Positions 9,394 through 18,803 of a DNA stretch of 64,000 bases are shown here, piece by piece. The notes under the pieces were generated by a model. It was given only the letters and a program-made list of their open reading frames with translations, did not search any database and was not told the origin of the DNA. Source of the stretch: Mariprofundus ferrooxydans PV-1 (lineage in GTDB: Bacteria; Pseudomonadota; Zetaproteobacteria; Mariprofundales; Mariprofundaceae). Position 1 is the first letter of the stretch; every line of letters starts with the position of its first letter. The stretch is taken from positions 192,704 to 256,703 of the forward strand of contig NZ_DS022294.1 of NCBI RefSeq assembly GCF_000153765.1, given 5' to 3'. Position numbers and translations under genes: made by a program.

Positions 9394-10608
9394 TCAAGGA
9401 AAAAGTGTTTCACAGAGCTTGGGCCAGCCTTCCACCCAGGCAGGAATATCATCACCGGGCAACGGACGAGAGACAAAATAGCCCTGAACCTGATCACAAC
9501 CCAGCATCTCAACCCGCTGCCAATCCTCCAACGTCTCGACACCCTCTGAAACGATTTCCATATCGAGTTTTTTTGCAATATCGACACTCGACTCAAGTAG
9601 CGACTTAGCCCTCTCATCTTCTGCTGCTCCCTGAACAAAGCTGCGATCAAGCTTAATCTCATCGAAGGGTAGATCTCGAAGCTGGGTCAGGTTGGAGTGC
9701 CCGGTACCGAAATCATCAATAGAGAGCGAGAACCTCTTAAGCCGCAAACGCAACAGAATATCCAGTGGACCGACCAGATCGTCCATCAGACGACTCTCCG
9801 TCACCTCTAACTGAAAGCCTGTTGGATCAACCCGATGCTTCTCCAAATAGCTGACGACACGCTCTGGAAACGTCAGATCGTAAAGACTGTCCATAGAAAC
9901 ATTGATAGCAATTTTGAGAGATAACCCCTGCTTCTGCCAATGGGCCTGCATATCGGCAGCCTTTTTGATCACCAGAAAGGTAAGCGCATCAATCAGACCA
10001 TTCTCTTCGGCGACAGGAATAAAGGCATCGGGGAAAACCATACCTTTTTCCTTGCTCGGCCAGCGGACCAGAGCTTCGACACCAACCACCCGCTTGCTCG
10101 CAATGTCAATCTTCGGCTGATACCAGGGCTCCAGTTCCTCCGCCTCAATAGCCGCAACCAGCTCATCTACAGGGACCAGGTCCGGAGTAACATGCCCGTT
10201 CTTGCGAAGCACTTTACCTCGCTTGGCCAGCAGTACGGTCAGCTCATCCACTTTAAGGGGTTTGGACACCGAACCAAGCACCGACAGATTCCGGGCTTTT
10301 GCAAGACTTTCCGCCATGCTCAATGTACGGCTATCCTCGCCGCTAAAGAGCACAATATCGCCTTCATATGCTCTTTCAGCGAACAGCCGAAGCAGTTCTA
10401 CACCATCTACATCCGGCATATTTAGGTCACTTAACACCAGCCCAATTGGCGTGTCAGAGCCTTCGAGTATAGCCAATGCATCGGGAACATTCTCAGCAGT
10501 GAATATTGCCTTAAAACCCAGCCTGCGAAGAATGAATGCTGTTGTTTCCAACACGAAAGGTTCGTCATCCACGACCAGAACAGATTGATTCGATACGATG
10601 GATTTCAT
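9394..10608 (-). CDS. REC-EAL response regulator, probable c-di-GMP phosphodiesterase
   Basis: A 404-residue two-domain protein. The N-terminal receiver (about 1-130) has acidic pair VDDE, phospho-acceptor Asp in LSDLNMPDVDG and Lys in SKPLK. The EAL domain (about 145-400) keeps the catalytic signature: EALVRW, the Asn of INVSMDSL, EVTESRL, SIDDFGTGHSN, DEIKLDRSF, SEGVET and QGYFVSRPL. It should therefore hydrolyse c-di-GMP to pGpG. The ATG at 10608 overlaps the kinase stop as TGATG and has GAGG six bases upstream, which argues for translational coupling and that the upstream kinase phosphorylates this receiver. Confidence 0.93.
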   Translation of the reverse strand: MKSIVSNQSVLVVDDEPFVLETTAFILRRLGFKAIFTAENVPDALAILEGSDTPIGLVLSDLNMPDVDGVELLRLFAERAYEGDIVLFSGEDSRTLSMAESLAKARNLSVLGSVSKPLKVDELTVLLAKRGKVLRKNGHVTPDLVPVDELVAAIEAEELEPWYQPKIDIASKRVVGVEALVRWPSKEKGMVFPDAFIPVAEENGLIDALTFLVIKKAADMQAHWQKQGLSLKIAINVSMDSLYDLTFPERVVSYLEKHRVDPTGFQLEVTESRLMDDLVGPLDILLRLRLKRFSLSIDDFGTGHSNLTQLRDLPFDEIKLDRSFVQGAAEDERAKSLLESSVDIAKKLDMEIVSEGVETLEDWQRVEMLGCDQVQGYFVSRPLPGDDIPAWVEGWPKLCETLFP

Positions 10609-13600
10609 CACTTACCTCGCCCCTGTTCGCTGGCATTACGCTGCTCAAGCCAGTCGCACACCTCTTCAAACAACAAACTAAAGCGGCTCACCTGCAGGTC
10701 AAGATCCTGCCCGTTTCCAGCCTTGCCGGCCTGCTCAATCGCCAGGCAGCAATCGGCCAACTCATTCGCGCCAACCGTTCGCGCAGCTGACTTCAGCTTA
10801 TGCGCCAGCTCGCCTGCTTTCCTGAGATCTCCTTTAGCATGGGCAGTCTTTATCTGCTCGACAGTGGTCATGCTTGTTTCCAGAAAATCTGCATAAAACC
10901 TGGCCAGCATCTCCGGCTCATGACTGCCCAGCAAGGAGCTCAAAGCTTCAGGGTCTATCGACGGGCTGACTGCAGAGACGTCCGGCAGCAGATCCTCCCC
11001 CTGTTCAACCGGCCTGTCGGAAGACCATTTCTCCAGAATGCCACGAAGCTCAGGAATTTGCATCGGCTTGGTGACATAGTCGTCCATGCCTGCAGCAAGG
11101 CACTTCTCCGCCGTTCCTTTTAGCGCATCGGCAGTGATGGCGACGATGTTTGTATGCCTGATATCACCTTCCTCTTCACGAATGGCGCGGGCCAGATTAT
11201 AACCATCCAACTCTGGCATATGACAATCTGTAAGCAGCAGCGGATACCTCTCTTTTCTCCACATCTCCAACGCCTGCACCCCATCTTCAGCCATCTCTGC
11301 AACAAATCCCAGCATGGCCAGTTGCTGGCGAAGCACATTGCGGTTGGTCTCGTTATCCTCTGCAACCAGAACAAGTCGTCCTTCGGCTTTCGCTTCTTCC
11401 CGTGTAGGGAGCTCGATGATATAGCTATAATCCTGCTCCTGATCTCCCTGCTCCGGCGATTCAAGCCCGGCAAGAGAGGCCACTGCATTGACCAGTGTGC
11501 TTCGCCGCATAGCGTTAATATCAAGCGCCATGCCATCCTCAGCGGACGGCCGCACATATCTTCGCCTGCCTCGGCCAATCATGAGGAAGCGAAGCTCTTT
11601 CTTTCCAGCCGCTATTTTCCTCATCTCCGCTCTCATTTGGTTTGTACGTTCTTCTTCGCCCTGACTATCGATAACCAGCAGCACCTCACCATCATTATTC
11701 ACAAGCGTCTTAAATCGCTCAAGTGCATCTGCAGGTGTTGCGAGAGTGACTATGACACCTGCAAAACGGAGATAGACATCGATAATACGAACTGCTTCAG
11801 GGTGACCTTTTACCAGCAAAACTTGCAACCCGGCCAGCCCACTGTCTGGAGTCACTTGCTGGTCAAGTGCCACCTTCATGGTGAGCGCTACCGAGAAGCA
11901 CGCTCCCTGATCCAGGCGGCTTTCCACCTCTATATGCCCGCCCATCATCTCGACAAGACGCCTTGAAATGGCAAGACCAAGCCCTGTGCCGCCAAATCGG
12001 CGTGTGGTTGAGCTTTCCGCCTGCACAAAGGGCCTGAACAACTTTTCCTGCGCATCGGCGCTCATCCCAATACCGTTGTCTTTTACTGACAAACGGATTT
12101 TAACATCCTGCTCCTCCACACTCTCCAGGGCAGCACTCACCTCTACCCGGCCCTGTCGCCCGCTTTTTAATCCGGCAGAGAACTTGATCGCATTGCCGGT
12201 CAGATTTAACAGGATTTGTCTCAGGCGCACCAAATCCCCCATCACTTCCGGGATTGCGGGTTCACAAAACACAAGCAGCTCAATGTTATTTTTTGCTGCC
12301 AGTGGCTGCATAGACTCAACACAACCCTCCACCACTCGCTGCAGGGAGACCGGAGCATCATCAAGCTCGAGCTTACCAGCTTCAATCTTGGAGAAATCAA
12401 GGACATCATCGATGATACCCATCAGGGTCAGGGAGGAGTCACGCGCCGTTCTGACCATGTCACGCTGATTAGATTCAAGTCTGGTGTGCTCAAGCAGATC
12501 GATGGTGCCGACCACACCGTTTAGCGGCGTGCGGATCTCATGGCTCATGGCCGCCAGGAATGATGATTTGGCACGGTTGGCAAGCTCTGCGGCCTCTTTC
12601 GCCTCTTTGATTTCCTTATCAGCCCGACGTTGCTCGGTGACATTGCTCTCTAACGCAATAAACTCAACCACTTCACCGGACTCATCCCGAATCGGCATGA
12701 TTTCGATGTGCAGAATGTATGGCTCTCCGTTCTTACCATAATTGGTGATATCGGTCGCAACCCGCTCCTGCTTTCTTATCGCCGTGCCAAGACAGCTGAC
12801 TGCATCCTGTTCGGTTTTCGGCCCATGCAGAAAATCGCCCGGTTTTCTGCCTATCACCTCATCGAAGTCATAACCCGTAATGTCAGTAAAGCCCGGATTC
12901 ACCCACTTGATCTTCTGATCAAGCCCCGTAACCACCACTCCGTTATCGGTCTCGGCTGCCACCAGTGACATCATGCGCAGCTCATCTTCAATTTGCTTTC
13001 GCTCGCTGATGTCTAGTGAAAACGCAATGATTATATCATCCTTCGCATCCTTCGCCTTCACATAATCGACAATAAATTCGAGAGGGATAACAGAGCCATC
13101 CCTGGCCCGATGAAACGATTCCAGACGGGCCCATCCCTGCCCCCTGATCTCTTCCATAGTCTGGGGAAACAGCTCCATAGGAAATTCGGGAGCGATCTCG
13201 GGAATAGTCATATTCAACAGCTCTTCCCGACTGTACTTCAGGTAGTCGCACGCCCAGTCATTTACTCTGAGAATAGCTGCGGTATGCACATTGACCCAAA
13301 ATTCGCCGATATTACCGCGCTCCAGTGCCCTCTTCGTAATCTCATTGGATTTTCTTTCAGCCTCCAGCTCAGCCTCGGCCTTCTTGCGCTGTGTCAAATC
13401 GCGCAGTGTTCCTGCAAAATGAGTACCGCTGTCGAGTTCAAACCGACTGACCGTCAGTTCCGCCGGGAACAGCGAGCCGTCGGAACGGATAGCCTCGACT
13501 TCTCGGCCAATTCCAATCACACGCGCGTCTCCGGAGTCCATAAAGCGTGAGATGTAGTCATTATGTACGCCGCGATGAGGCTCGGGCATCAGCATGCTCA

Positions 13601-14891
13601 CATTGTTCCCGAGCAGTTCCGAAGCCTGATAACCGAACACCTTCTCTACGGCCGGATTTACACTCTCGATAATGCCAAGGTGGTTGATCACAACAACGCT
13701 GTCCACCGTGTGTTCCACCACAGCCGACAAACGATTCTGAGTCTCCTGAACCCTCCTTCGCCCCCTTCCGAAAAACAGTGCCAGCAACAGCAAAGCAATA
13801 CTTGCCACCATACCTGCGGCATAGATGAGAGATCTCATCTCAAAGAATAGTGCATAGGCTTCGTCGAAGTCCTGCTCAACCGTAAGACCGAGATCCAACG
13901 CTTTTTCCCATTGCCAGGCCCCTACTACCTTTATACCGCGATAATCGGGGTACCCTGAAATATCAAACCCCTGATTGCCTTGCGTGGCGCTGGCGGCCAT
14001 TCGGGTGAGCCCTGTTGTCCGGCTTTCGCTGTTATCGCGAATATAAACCCGCGTCACGCTTGATTCGTTCGGCTTGATCAAGCCCATGTTGATCAGGTCT
14101 TTTCGAAAACGGCTGGGACTGAGCATCAACCCCTGACGATCAAAGAGGTAGGCTTCGCCTGTGTGGCCCGGTCGGACACGATCTAACAGTGCGAACAGGG
14201 TCGCGTTTGGATCAATGCGCAAAGTCAGCAACGCGATAATCCGCCCTTTTTGATCGCGAATAGGACTACCGACAAACATATTCAGGTCGCGTGTACCCAC
14301 ATCAACTGCCGTCTGCTTCGGCATCGGCACATCGGAGAGCTGCACCTGACTGATCACCACTTTACCCTGCCACATTTTCCTGATCAGATCGGGCTGTTCT
14401 GCCAACAGGTTTACCGTACCCACATTGATATCACGTGACGAGGCCAGACTTATATTATTGCGATCGATGATAAAAAAACCACGCAGGTTTCCGCCCTTGA
14501 GAAAGCTGAGAAACATGTTTCGCAGCCTCTCCTGCTCAGGAGCCGTAAGAAGTGACCGCTTGTCTCTGGGTGATTGAAGAAGGGACTCTGTCTCTTTCAG
14601 GAGAGCTTCGTCAGTAGCCAGGTTCTCTACAACGGCCTTTCTGTCATGACTCCAAATCTGAATGGACTGACCGGCACTTTTCAGAAGTGTTGTCAGTTGA
14701 TTTTCAACCCTTTGCTCATAGCCACTGTGAATAAGGTTGATGGCACTGACTGCAGAAAACCAGACAATAAATAGTGATACAAGCAATAATAGCTGTTCCG
14801 CTCGATGCAGCCCGGACCAACGCGTAATGGAAATCAATAGGCTATTATCCGGCTTGTTGATCGGCTTTCCCGCGGAATCCACTTCGTTCAT
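10608..14891 (-). CDS. Membrane dCache-PAS3 hybrid kinase with pseudo-receiver, receiver and HPt
   Basis: A 1427-residue sensor. Order: transmembrane helix (about 32-54), a large periplasmic Cache-like region (about 55-345, with GHTGEAYLFDRQGLMLSPS typical of dCache), a second helix (about 350-375), three PAS domains, HisKA with SHEIRTPLNGV (His784), HATPase_c (DNGIGM, GGTGLGLAIS), a degenerate receiver that has lost the acidic pair (LLVKGHPE), an intact receiver (VAEDNETNR, TDCHMPELDG, TKPM) and an HPt domain (ELAHKLKSAARTVGANE). GGAGG lies four bases before the ATG. The REC-EAL gene follows with overlap, so this phosphorelay most likely ends in c-di-GMP hydrolysis. The ligand is unknown. 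Confidence 0.93.
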   Translation of the reverse strand: MNEVDSAGKPINKPDNSLLISITRWSGLHRAEQLLLLVSLFIVWFSAVSAINLIHSGYEQRVENQLTTLLKSAGQSIQIWSHDRKAVVENLATDEALLKETESLLQSPRDKRSLLTAPEQERLRNMFLSFLKGGNLRGFFIIDRNNISLASSRDINVGTVNLLAEQPDLIRKMWQGKVVISQVQLSDVPMPKQTAVDVGTRDLNMFVGSPIRDQKGRIIALLTLRIDPNATLFALLDRVRPGHTGEAYLFDRQGLMLSPSRFRKDLINMGLIKPNESSVTRVYIRDNSESRTTGLTRMAASATQGNQGFDISGYPDYRGIKVVGAWQWEKALDLGLTVEQDFDEAYALFFEMRSLIYAAGMVASIALLLLALFFGRGRRRVQETQNRLSAVVEHTVDSVVVINHLGIIESVNPAVEKVFGYQASELLGNNVSMLMPEPHRGVHNDYISRFMDSGDARVIGIGREVEAIRSDGSLFPAELTVSRFELDSGTHFAGTLRDLTQRKKAEAELEAERKSNEITKRALERGNIGEFWVNVHTAAILRVNDWACDYLKYSREELLNMTIPEIAPEFPMELFPQTMEEIRGQGWARLESFHRARDGSVIPLEFIVDYVKAKDAKDDIIIAFSLDISERKQIEDELRMMSLVAAETDNGVVVTGLDQKIKWVNPGFTDITGYDFDEVIGRKPGDFLHGPKTEQDAVSCLGTAIRKQERVATDITNYGKNGEPYILHIEIMPIRDESGEVVEFIALESNVTEQRRADKEIKEAKEAAELANRAKSSFLAAMSHEIRTPLNGVVGTIDLLEHTRLESNQRDMVRTARDSSLTLMGIIDDVLDFSKIEAGKLELDDAPVSLQRVVEGCVESMQPLAAKNNIELLVFCEPAIPEVMGDLVRLRQILLNLTGNAIKFSAGLKSGRQGRVEVSAALESVEEQDVKIRLSVKDNGIGMSADAQEKLFRPFVQAESSTTRRFGGTGLGLAISRRLVEMMGGHIEVESRLDQGACFSVALTMKVALDQQVTPDSGLAGLQVLLVKGHPEAVRIIDVYLRFAGVIVTLATPADALERFKTLVNNDGEVLLVIDSQGEEERTNQMRAEMRKIAAGKKELRFLMIGRGRRRYVRPSAEDGMALDINAMRRSTLVNAVASLAGLESPEQGDQEQDYSYIIELPTREEAKAEGRLVLVAEDNETNRNVLRQQLAMLGFVAEMAEDGVQALEMWRKERYPLLLTDCHMPELDGYNLARAIREEEGDIRHTNIVAITADALKGTAEKCLAAGMDDYVTKPMQIPELRGILEKWSSDRPVEQGEDLLPDVSAVSPSIDPEALSSLLGSHEPEMLARFYADFLETSMTTVEQIKTAHAKGDLRKAGELAHKLKSAARTVGANELADCCLAIEQAGKAGNGQDLDLQVSRFSLLFEEVCDWLEQRNASEQGRGK

Positions 14892-15094
14892 TCGCCCTCC
14901 GCCGCCGGAGCCCTTTCAGCTGTTTGGCTAACTACCGGTTCAGCATCAGCATAGCTTCTGATTCAGCAAAAAGAAAGTAATGCAGAGACCACATGCAAAG
15001 TAGCTTACTTTGCTTATTCAATGGTTCATAACAGATCAGGCACCACAAGGATCAGTATCCACCGGGAATTGGAATCTGTGTCAGCCCTGCTGAA

Positions 15095-15736
15095 TTACGC
15101 TTTGGGGAACCCCGTCAGTTGCCACAGGCGCTGGAGATCGGCCTTCAGATCGGCTACCTCCTGCTCCAGTGCATCGATGCGATCGGATGCTTTGCTGCCG
15201 CCGGCGGAAGCCGGTGCTGCCGCATCAAACTCGGGTACGCCGCATAACAGATGGGCATAGCGATCTTCTCGCTGACCGGCAGCACGCGGGATACGGATCA
15301 GGAGCGGATCATCGCGCCCTATCAGGCCGTCCAACAGGGTCTGTAGCTCATCAGCGCTGTCAAAGGTGGTCATGCGGCCGGTATTGATGCGAATCTCGTT
15401 CACGGTGAGTGCGCCGCGCAACATCAGCACGCAGAGCACAGCCCGCTCTTTCGTTGACAGGCCGAGCTTGCGCGAGAGGTGGTGCTCAAAGCGATCCGCC
15501 CGCCCGTCCATGCGCGCGGTAACCAGCCCTTCGGCACGCAGCCCGTTGACCACACCGCCTGTTTCACTTTCGCTCAGGTTCATCACCGGTACCCGGCTGC
15601 TCTTCTGATTGCAGGCGGCAGTCAGGGCCTTGAGTGTCAGCGGATAATAATCCGGCGTGGTCATCTGCTTTTCCATCAAACAACCGAGCACCCGCGCTTC
15701 CAGCGCCGACAACATCCCTGTAACCGGTTCATCCAT
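15095..15736 (-). CDS. yceH: YceH / UPF0502 (DUF480) family protein
   Basis: A 213-residue member of the DUF480 family, which folds as two winged-helix domains. Recognised by LEARVLGCLMEKQMTTPDYYPLTL and NQKSSRVPVMNLSE near the N-terminus and by LCVLMLRGALTVNEIR in the second wing. A C-terminal extension ends in a coiled coil (RIDALEQEVADLKADLQRLW), typical of the family. A DNA-binding role is inferred from fold only. The start has AGGAGTGG upstream, and the gene lies 9 bp after the DEAD-box helicase stop on the same strand, so it is the last gene of the yaeQ-helicase-yceH unit. Confidence 0.88.
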   Translation of the reverse strand: MDEPVTGMLSALEARVLGCLMEKQMTTPDYYPLTLKALTAACNQKSSRVPVMNLSESETGGVVNGLRAEGLVTARMDGRADRFEHHLSRKLGLSTKERAVLCVLMLRGALTVNEIRINTGRMTTFDSADELQTLLDGLIGRDDPLLIRIPRAAGQREDRYAHLLCGVPEFDAAAPASAGGSKASDRIDALEQEVADLKADLQRLWQLTGFPKA

Positions 15737-15745
15737 GAGCCACTC

Positions 15746-16993
15746 CTATTTCCTGCGTTTTTTCTTCTTTTTGCCGGCACCGCTGAGCCAGGCTTCCTGC
15801 TCAGCCACCAAATCCTGCAACTCTTTTGCCGCTCTCTCCGGCGTCCGGATCACATCGGCATAGCCTTCCTTGCTGACATTCATCACTTCAATCGGCTTGG
15901 CAATGAAATCCTCAATTGCCTCTAGCAGCGGCTTCTCCTCACTGCTGCAAAAGGAGATCGCATCACCCAGCTTCATCCCGCGCCCGGTACGACCCACGCG
16001 GTGCACATAGTTCTCCGGCTTCTCCGGCAGATCATAATTGATGACAAAATCGACATCGGGCACGTCAATACCGCGCGCACTGACATCGGTGGCAATCAGC
16101 ACACGGCAATCACCTTTTCTGAACGCCTGCATCGCGGTAGCCCGCTCGTCCTGATCTTTATCGCCATGAATACTCACCGTATCAAAGCCTGCGCGCGCCA
16201 TCGCCCTGACCACGCGCTCGGCGCGCACACGGGTGCGCACAAAGACAATCACCTTGCCCTCGGGATGATCCTGCAGAAAGCGATCGAGAAAAAAGCGTTT
16301 GTCATCCATCTCGACGAACATGACAAAGTGACTGACATTTTTGGCAATGCGATCTTCCGGCGACACCTGAATACGGATCGCTTCACTCTTCACCTGCGAA
16401 TAGGCCAGCTTCTTGATCTCATCATTGATGGTGGCAGAGAAGAACAGCGTCTGATGCTTTTTCTTCAGCATCTTCTTGATATAGCGGATATCCTCAATAA
16501 AACCGAGATCCAGCATGTGATCGGCTTCATCGAGTACCAGTGTGGAAACACCTTCGAGCCTGATCGCCTGCTGATTGATCAGATCGAACATACGGCCGGG
16601 CGTGGCGATCAGCACATCAATGCCATCCTGCAGCTTGGCAATCTGCCGCTCCTGCTCCACACCGCCGTGCAGTGTAAACACCTTCACGCGCGTGTGATTG
16701 GCAAGGCTTTCAAACACCTTGCCGATCTGCAGCGCCAGCTCACGGGTCGGCACCATAACAATACATTTGATGCCATAGGATTGGCTGTTGGTTTTGAAAC
16801 GGTGGATTTTATCAATGACCGGGATGGCAAAGGCGGCGGTTTTACCCGTACCTGTCTGGGCAATCGCCAGCACATCCTCGCCCTCCATAATCGACGGGAT
16901 CGCCTTGAACTGGATATCGGTCGTACGCTTAAAGCCCAACGCACGCAGATTCTTTTTCAGATCTGCACAAATATAGTATCGGTCGAATTTCAT
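15746..16993 (-). CDS. DEAD-box ATP-dependent RNA helicase (RhlE/RhlB type)
   Basis: A 415-residue DEAD-box helicase with all core motifs: Q motif region (TTDIQFKAIP), motif I AQTGTGKTAAF, Ia PTRELA, Ib TPGR, II DEAD, III SAT, IV VIVFVRT, V TDVSARGIDVPDVDFVINYD and VI HRVGRTGR. The short C-terminal tail is highly basic (GKKKKKRRK), likely an RNA-binding tail. It is shorter than SrmB/CsdA and fits RhlE or RhlB; I cannot separate these safely. It overlaps the yaeQ stop by 4 nt (ATGA), so translation is coupled. Role: RNA or ribosome remodelling. Confidence 0.92.
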   Translation of the reverse strand: MKFDRYYICADLKKNLRALGFKRTTDIQFKAIPSIMEGEDVLAIAQTGTGKTAAFAIPVIDKIHRFKTNSQSYGIKCIVMVPTRELALQIGKVFESLANHTRVKVFTLHGGVEQERQIAKLQDGIDVLIATPGRMFDLINQQAIRLEGVSTLVLDEADHMLDLGFIEDIRYIKKMLKKKHQTLFFSATINDEIKKLAYSQVKSEAIRIQVSPEDRIAKNVSHFVMFVEMDDKRFFLDRFLQDHPEGKVIVFVRTRVRAERVVRAMARAGFDTVSIHGDKDQDERATAMQAFRKGDCRVLIATDVSARGIDVPDVDFVINYDLPEKPENYVHRVGRTGRGMKLGDAISFCSSEEKPLLEAIEDFIAKPIEVMNVSKEGYADVIRTPERAAKELQDLVAEQEAWLSGAGKKKKKRRK

Positions 16994-17547
16994 GGTTTCA
17001 CTCTTGTCGCACGTTTCCAGATGTCCGGCATGACCTCAATCGCCTGCTCACCATTGCTGAACCATAGCTGCCCATCCTGGATCGTGCACTGCAATCGCAT
17101 CGCCCGCTGCGCCATCTGTCCGAGCAAGGCTACGCTTTCATCGGGAATATTCACTACCCCGAGATTATCAAATCGCTCCAGCTTGTTGCGCTGCTGCTCC
17201 CACCACACCTCGCTGCTGCGCTGCTGATAGGTATAAATCACCACCTCCCGGGCTCTCCCGCAGGCCTTGCGGATGCGCTTCTCATCCGGCTGTCCCAGAT
17301 CAATCCACAGCTCAATCTCGTCACTCATACTCTTCTGCCAGATTTCCGGCTCATCTTCCGAACTCAAGCCCCTGGTAAACTGCAACGATTCGCTGGCATT
17401 AAGTGCAAACGCCAGCAGACGCACCATCATCCGCTCATCATTTTCGGACGGATGCCGCGCCATGGTCAGCTGATGGTCCTGATAGTAGTTCCGATCCATA
17501 TCGGTAATCTGTAATTCTGCTTTGAAAATAGTTGATTTGATGGCCAT
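16990..17547 (-). CDS. yaeQ: YaeQ family protein
   Basis: A 185-residue protein with YaeQ signatures: MAIKSTIFKAELQITDMDR at the start, HPSENDERMMVRLLAFAL, DLGQPDEKRIRKACGRA, and DGQLWFSNGEQAIEVMP at the C-terminus. YaeQ has a PD-(D/E)xK nuclease-like fold; the D-E and E-x-K positions lie in the GQPDEKRIRKA region. Its cellular role is not firmly known. I chose the ATG at 17547 because the protein aligns from MAIKSTIFKAEL; 14 further upstream codons lack support. No good ribosome site is seen. It heads an overlapping unit with the DEAD-box helicase. Confidence 0.88.
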   Translation of the reverse strand: MAIKSTIFKAELQITDMDRNYYQDHQLTMARHPSENDERMMVRLLAFALNASESLQFTRGLSSEDEPEIWQKSMSDEIELWIDLGQPDEKRIRKACGRAREVVIYTYQQRSSEVWWEQQRNKLERFDNLGVVNIPDESVALLGQMAQRAMRLQCTIQDGQLWFSNGEQAIEVMPDIWKRATRVKP

Positions 17548-17651
17548 GAGAGAGCTTATATGACACATCAACGCATCCGGCAAGCACAAGCTTTTCGATT
17601 ATGCCCGATACTCAAGCAGTGCCGCATCAAACGAGGCATCCGCTGGAAACT

Positions 17652-18131
17652 TTAATCGCCCGGGAGTGCCACCCCGCCACTGAGCTGTTGCCACTGCTGC
17701 TGCGAAATTTTCCGGGCCTTACCGAATCCGCCCACCCAGTTGATTACTGCCGGAGTAAACTCGAACAGGTGGAAATCGGCAAATGAGAACAGCTGCTCCG
17801 CTTCAGGGATATGCTTCAGATAAGCCGATCTGGCTGTGGCCAGTTGTTCATCCGGCACGCGTCGCACATCGCCCTGCAGACTCAGCCGGGCCAGAGCAAG
17901 CGGCGAGTGTGACCCGCTTTCAGCTGTGCAGATCATCAGGCCGATCTGCGGGTGTTGCTCAATATTCGCCGTATGTCTGGCCAGTCCGGAGAGATGCAAT
18001 AAAATCAAACCGCGATGAAGAGCATAGGGAGCCATCGATGTTTCGGGGCCGTCTCTCCCCTCTGTCGCCAAAAAGCTGATACGGCTTTTCTGCAACAGCT
18101 CACCAACGCCCTGTTGCCAACTATCACTCAT
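17652..18131 (-). CDS. Pyridoxamine 5'-phosphate oxidase-like FMN-binding protein
   Basis: A 159-residue split-barrel protein of the PNPOx-like superfamily. Features include SRISFLATEGRDGPETSMAPY, LSGLARHTANIEQHPQIGLMIC and LARLSLQGDVRRVP, followed by YLKHIPEAEQLFSFADFHLFEFTP. The order resembles the HugZ-type haem-utilisation proteins, but the extra C-terminal haem-binding domain of HugZ is absent. FMN binding is likely from family; the reaction is unknown. It stands alone between yaeQ and pqiC on the same strand, about 57 bp from pqiC and 104 bp from yaeQ. Confidence 0.78.
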   Translation of the reverse strand: MSDSWQQGVGELLQKSRISFLATEGRDGPETSMAPYALHRGLILLHLSGLARHTANIEQHPQIGLMICTAESGSHSPLALARLSLQGDVRRVPDEQLATARSAYLKHIPEAEQLFSFADFHLFEFTPAVINWVGGFGKARKISQQQWQQLSGGVALPGD

Positions 18132-18188
18132 CGCTCATCCCACCGGACAAGTGATATTCATTTATCGCAGCCTTGCCATGACCGCCTG

Positions 18189-18803
18189 TCATGCTGCATC
18201 CGGATGCAGGATTGCATCGGCAATCACATGACTCAATTGACCCAGCAGATCGCTCATGGCTGCGACAATGGCATCATAATCTGATGCACCGGCAACAGGC
18301 TGGCTGCTCAAATCCGAGCTCCGCCCTGTCAGCAGCTTTCCCGAAGGATCAAGAATATGCCATACGGCCGAGAGCCGGACCACACCATCCGGAAATCGTT
18401 CAAAGCGGGTAATCTCAATTTCGATATTCAACTCCGGCGACAGATCCGAATCTGCAGCAATCACCGAAAAACCTGCGGATTCGAGCAGCTGCGACAGATT
18501 CCTGTTCATCACCTGCCGGATATTCTTTTCCGGATTGCCGCCCCAGCGGTCATACTCCGCCAGCTTCAGCTCATTGCTGGTGCTGCGGGTAACGATGCTG
18601 GCTCTGTCCAGATACTGCGGCAAACGCAGCAGCGAGATGCCGATACGCTTGCCGGGAGCATGGTCGGTCTGAGCAGGGGCTTCCGCCCTGATGACCGGAT
18701 TGAGCACATAATAACGTGTCACCGGTGACACGCTGCATGCCGCGCACAACAGCGCCGTCAGGCCCGGCACCAGAAATTTCAGCACAGCTATCGCCCTCAT
18801 CAT
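18189..18803 (-). CDS. pqiC: Outer-membrane lipoprotein PqiC
   Basis: A 204-residue lipoprotein with lipobox LLCAAC and SPVTRYYVLNP immediately after the Cys, the usual opening of ABC-transport auxiliary lipoproteins (PqiC/YmbA). In E. coli PqiC sits in the outer membrane as the docking partner of the PqiB tunnel. Its ATG overlaps the pqiB stop as ATGA, with GGGAGG upstream, and it is last in pqiABC. Order, overlap and length make the call firm. Confidence 0.9.
   Translation of the reverse strand: MMRAIAVLKFLVPGLTALLCAACSVSPVTRYYVLNPVIRAEAPAQTDHAPGKRIGISLLRLPQYLDRASIVTRSTSNELKLAEYDRWGGNPEKNIRQVMNRNLSQLLESAGFSVIAADSDLSPELNIEIEITRFERFPDGVVRLSAVWHILDPSGKLLTGRSSDLSSQPVAGASDYDAIVAAMSDLLGQLSHVIADAILHPDAA

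Noticed and set aside
16001-17227. 408-codon plus-strand frame opposite the DEAD-box helicase and yaeQ
   Set aside because: The minus strand encodes all DEAD-box motifs; the plus frame has no family signature.
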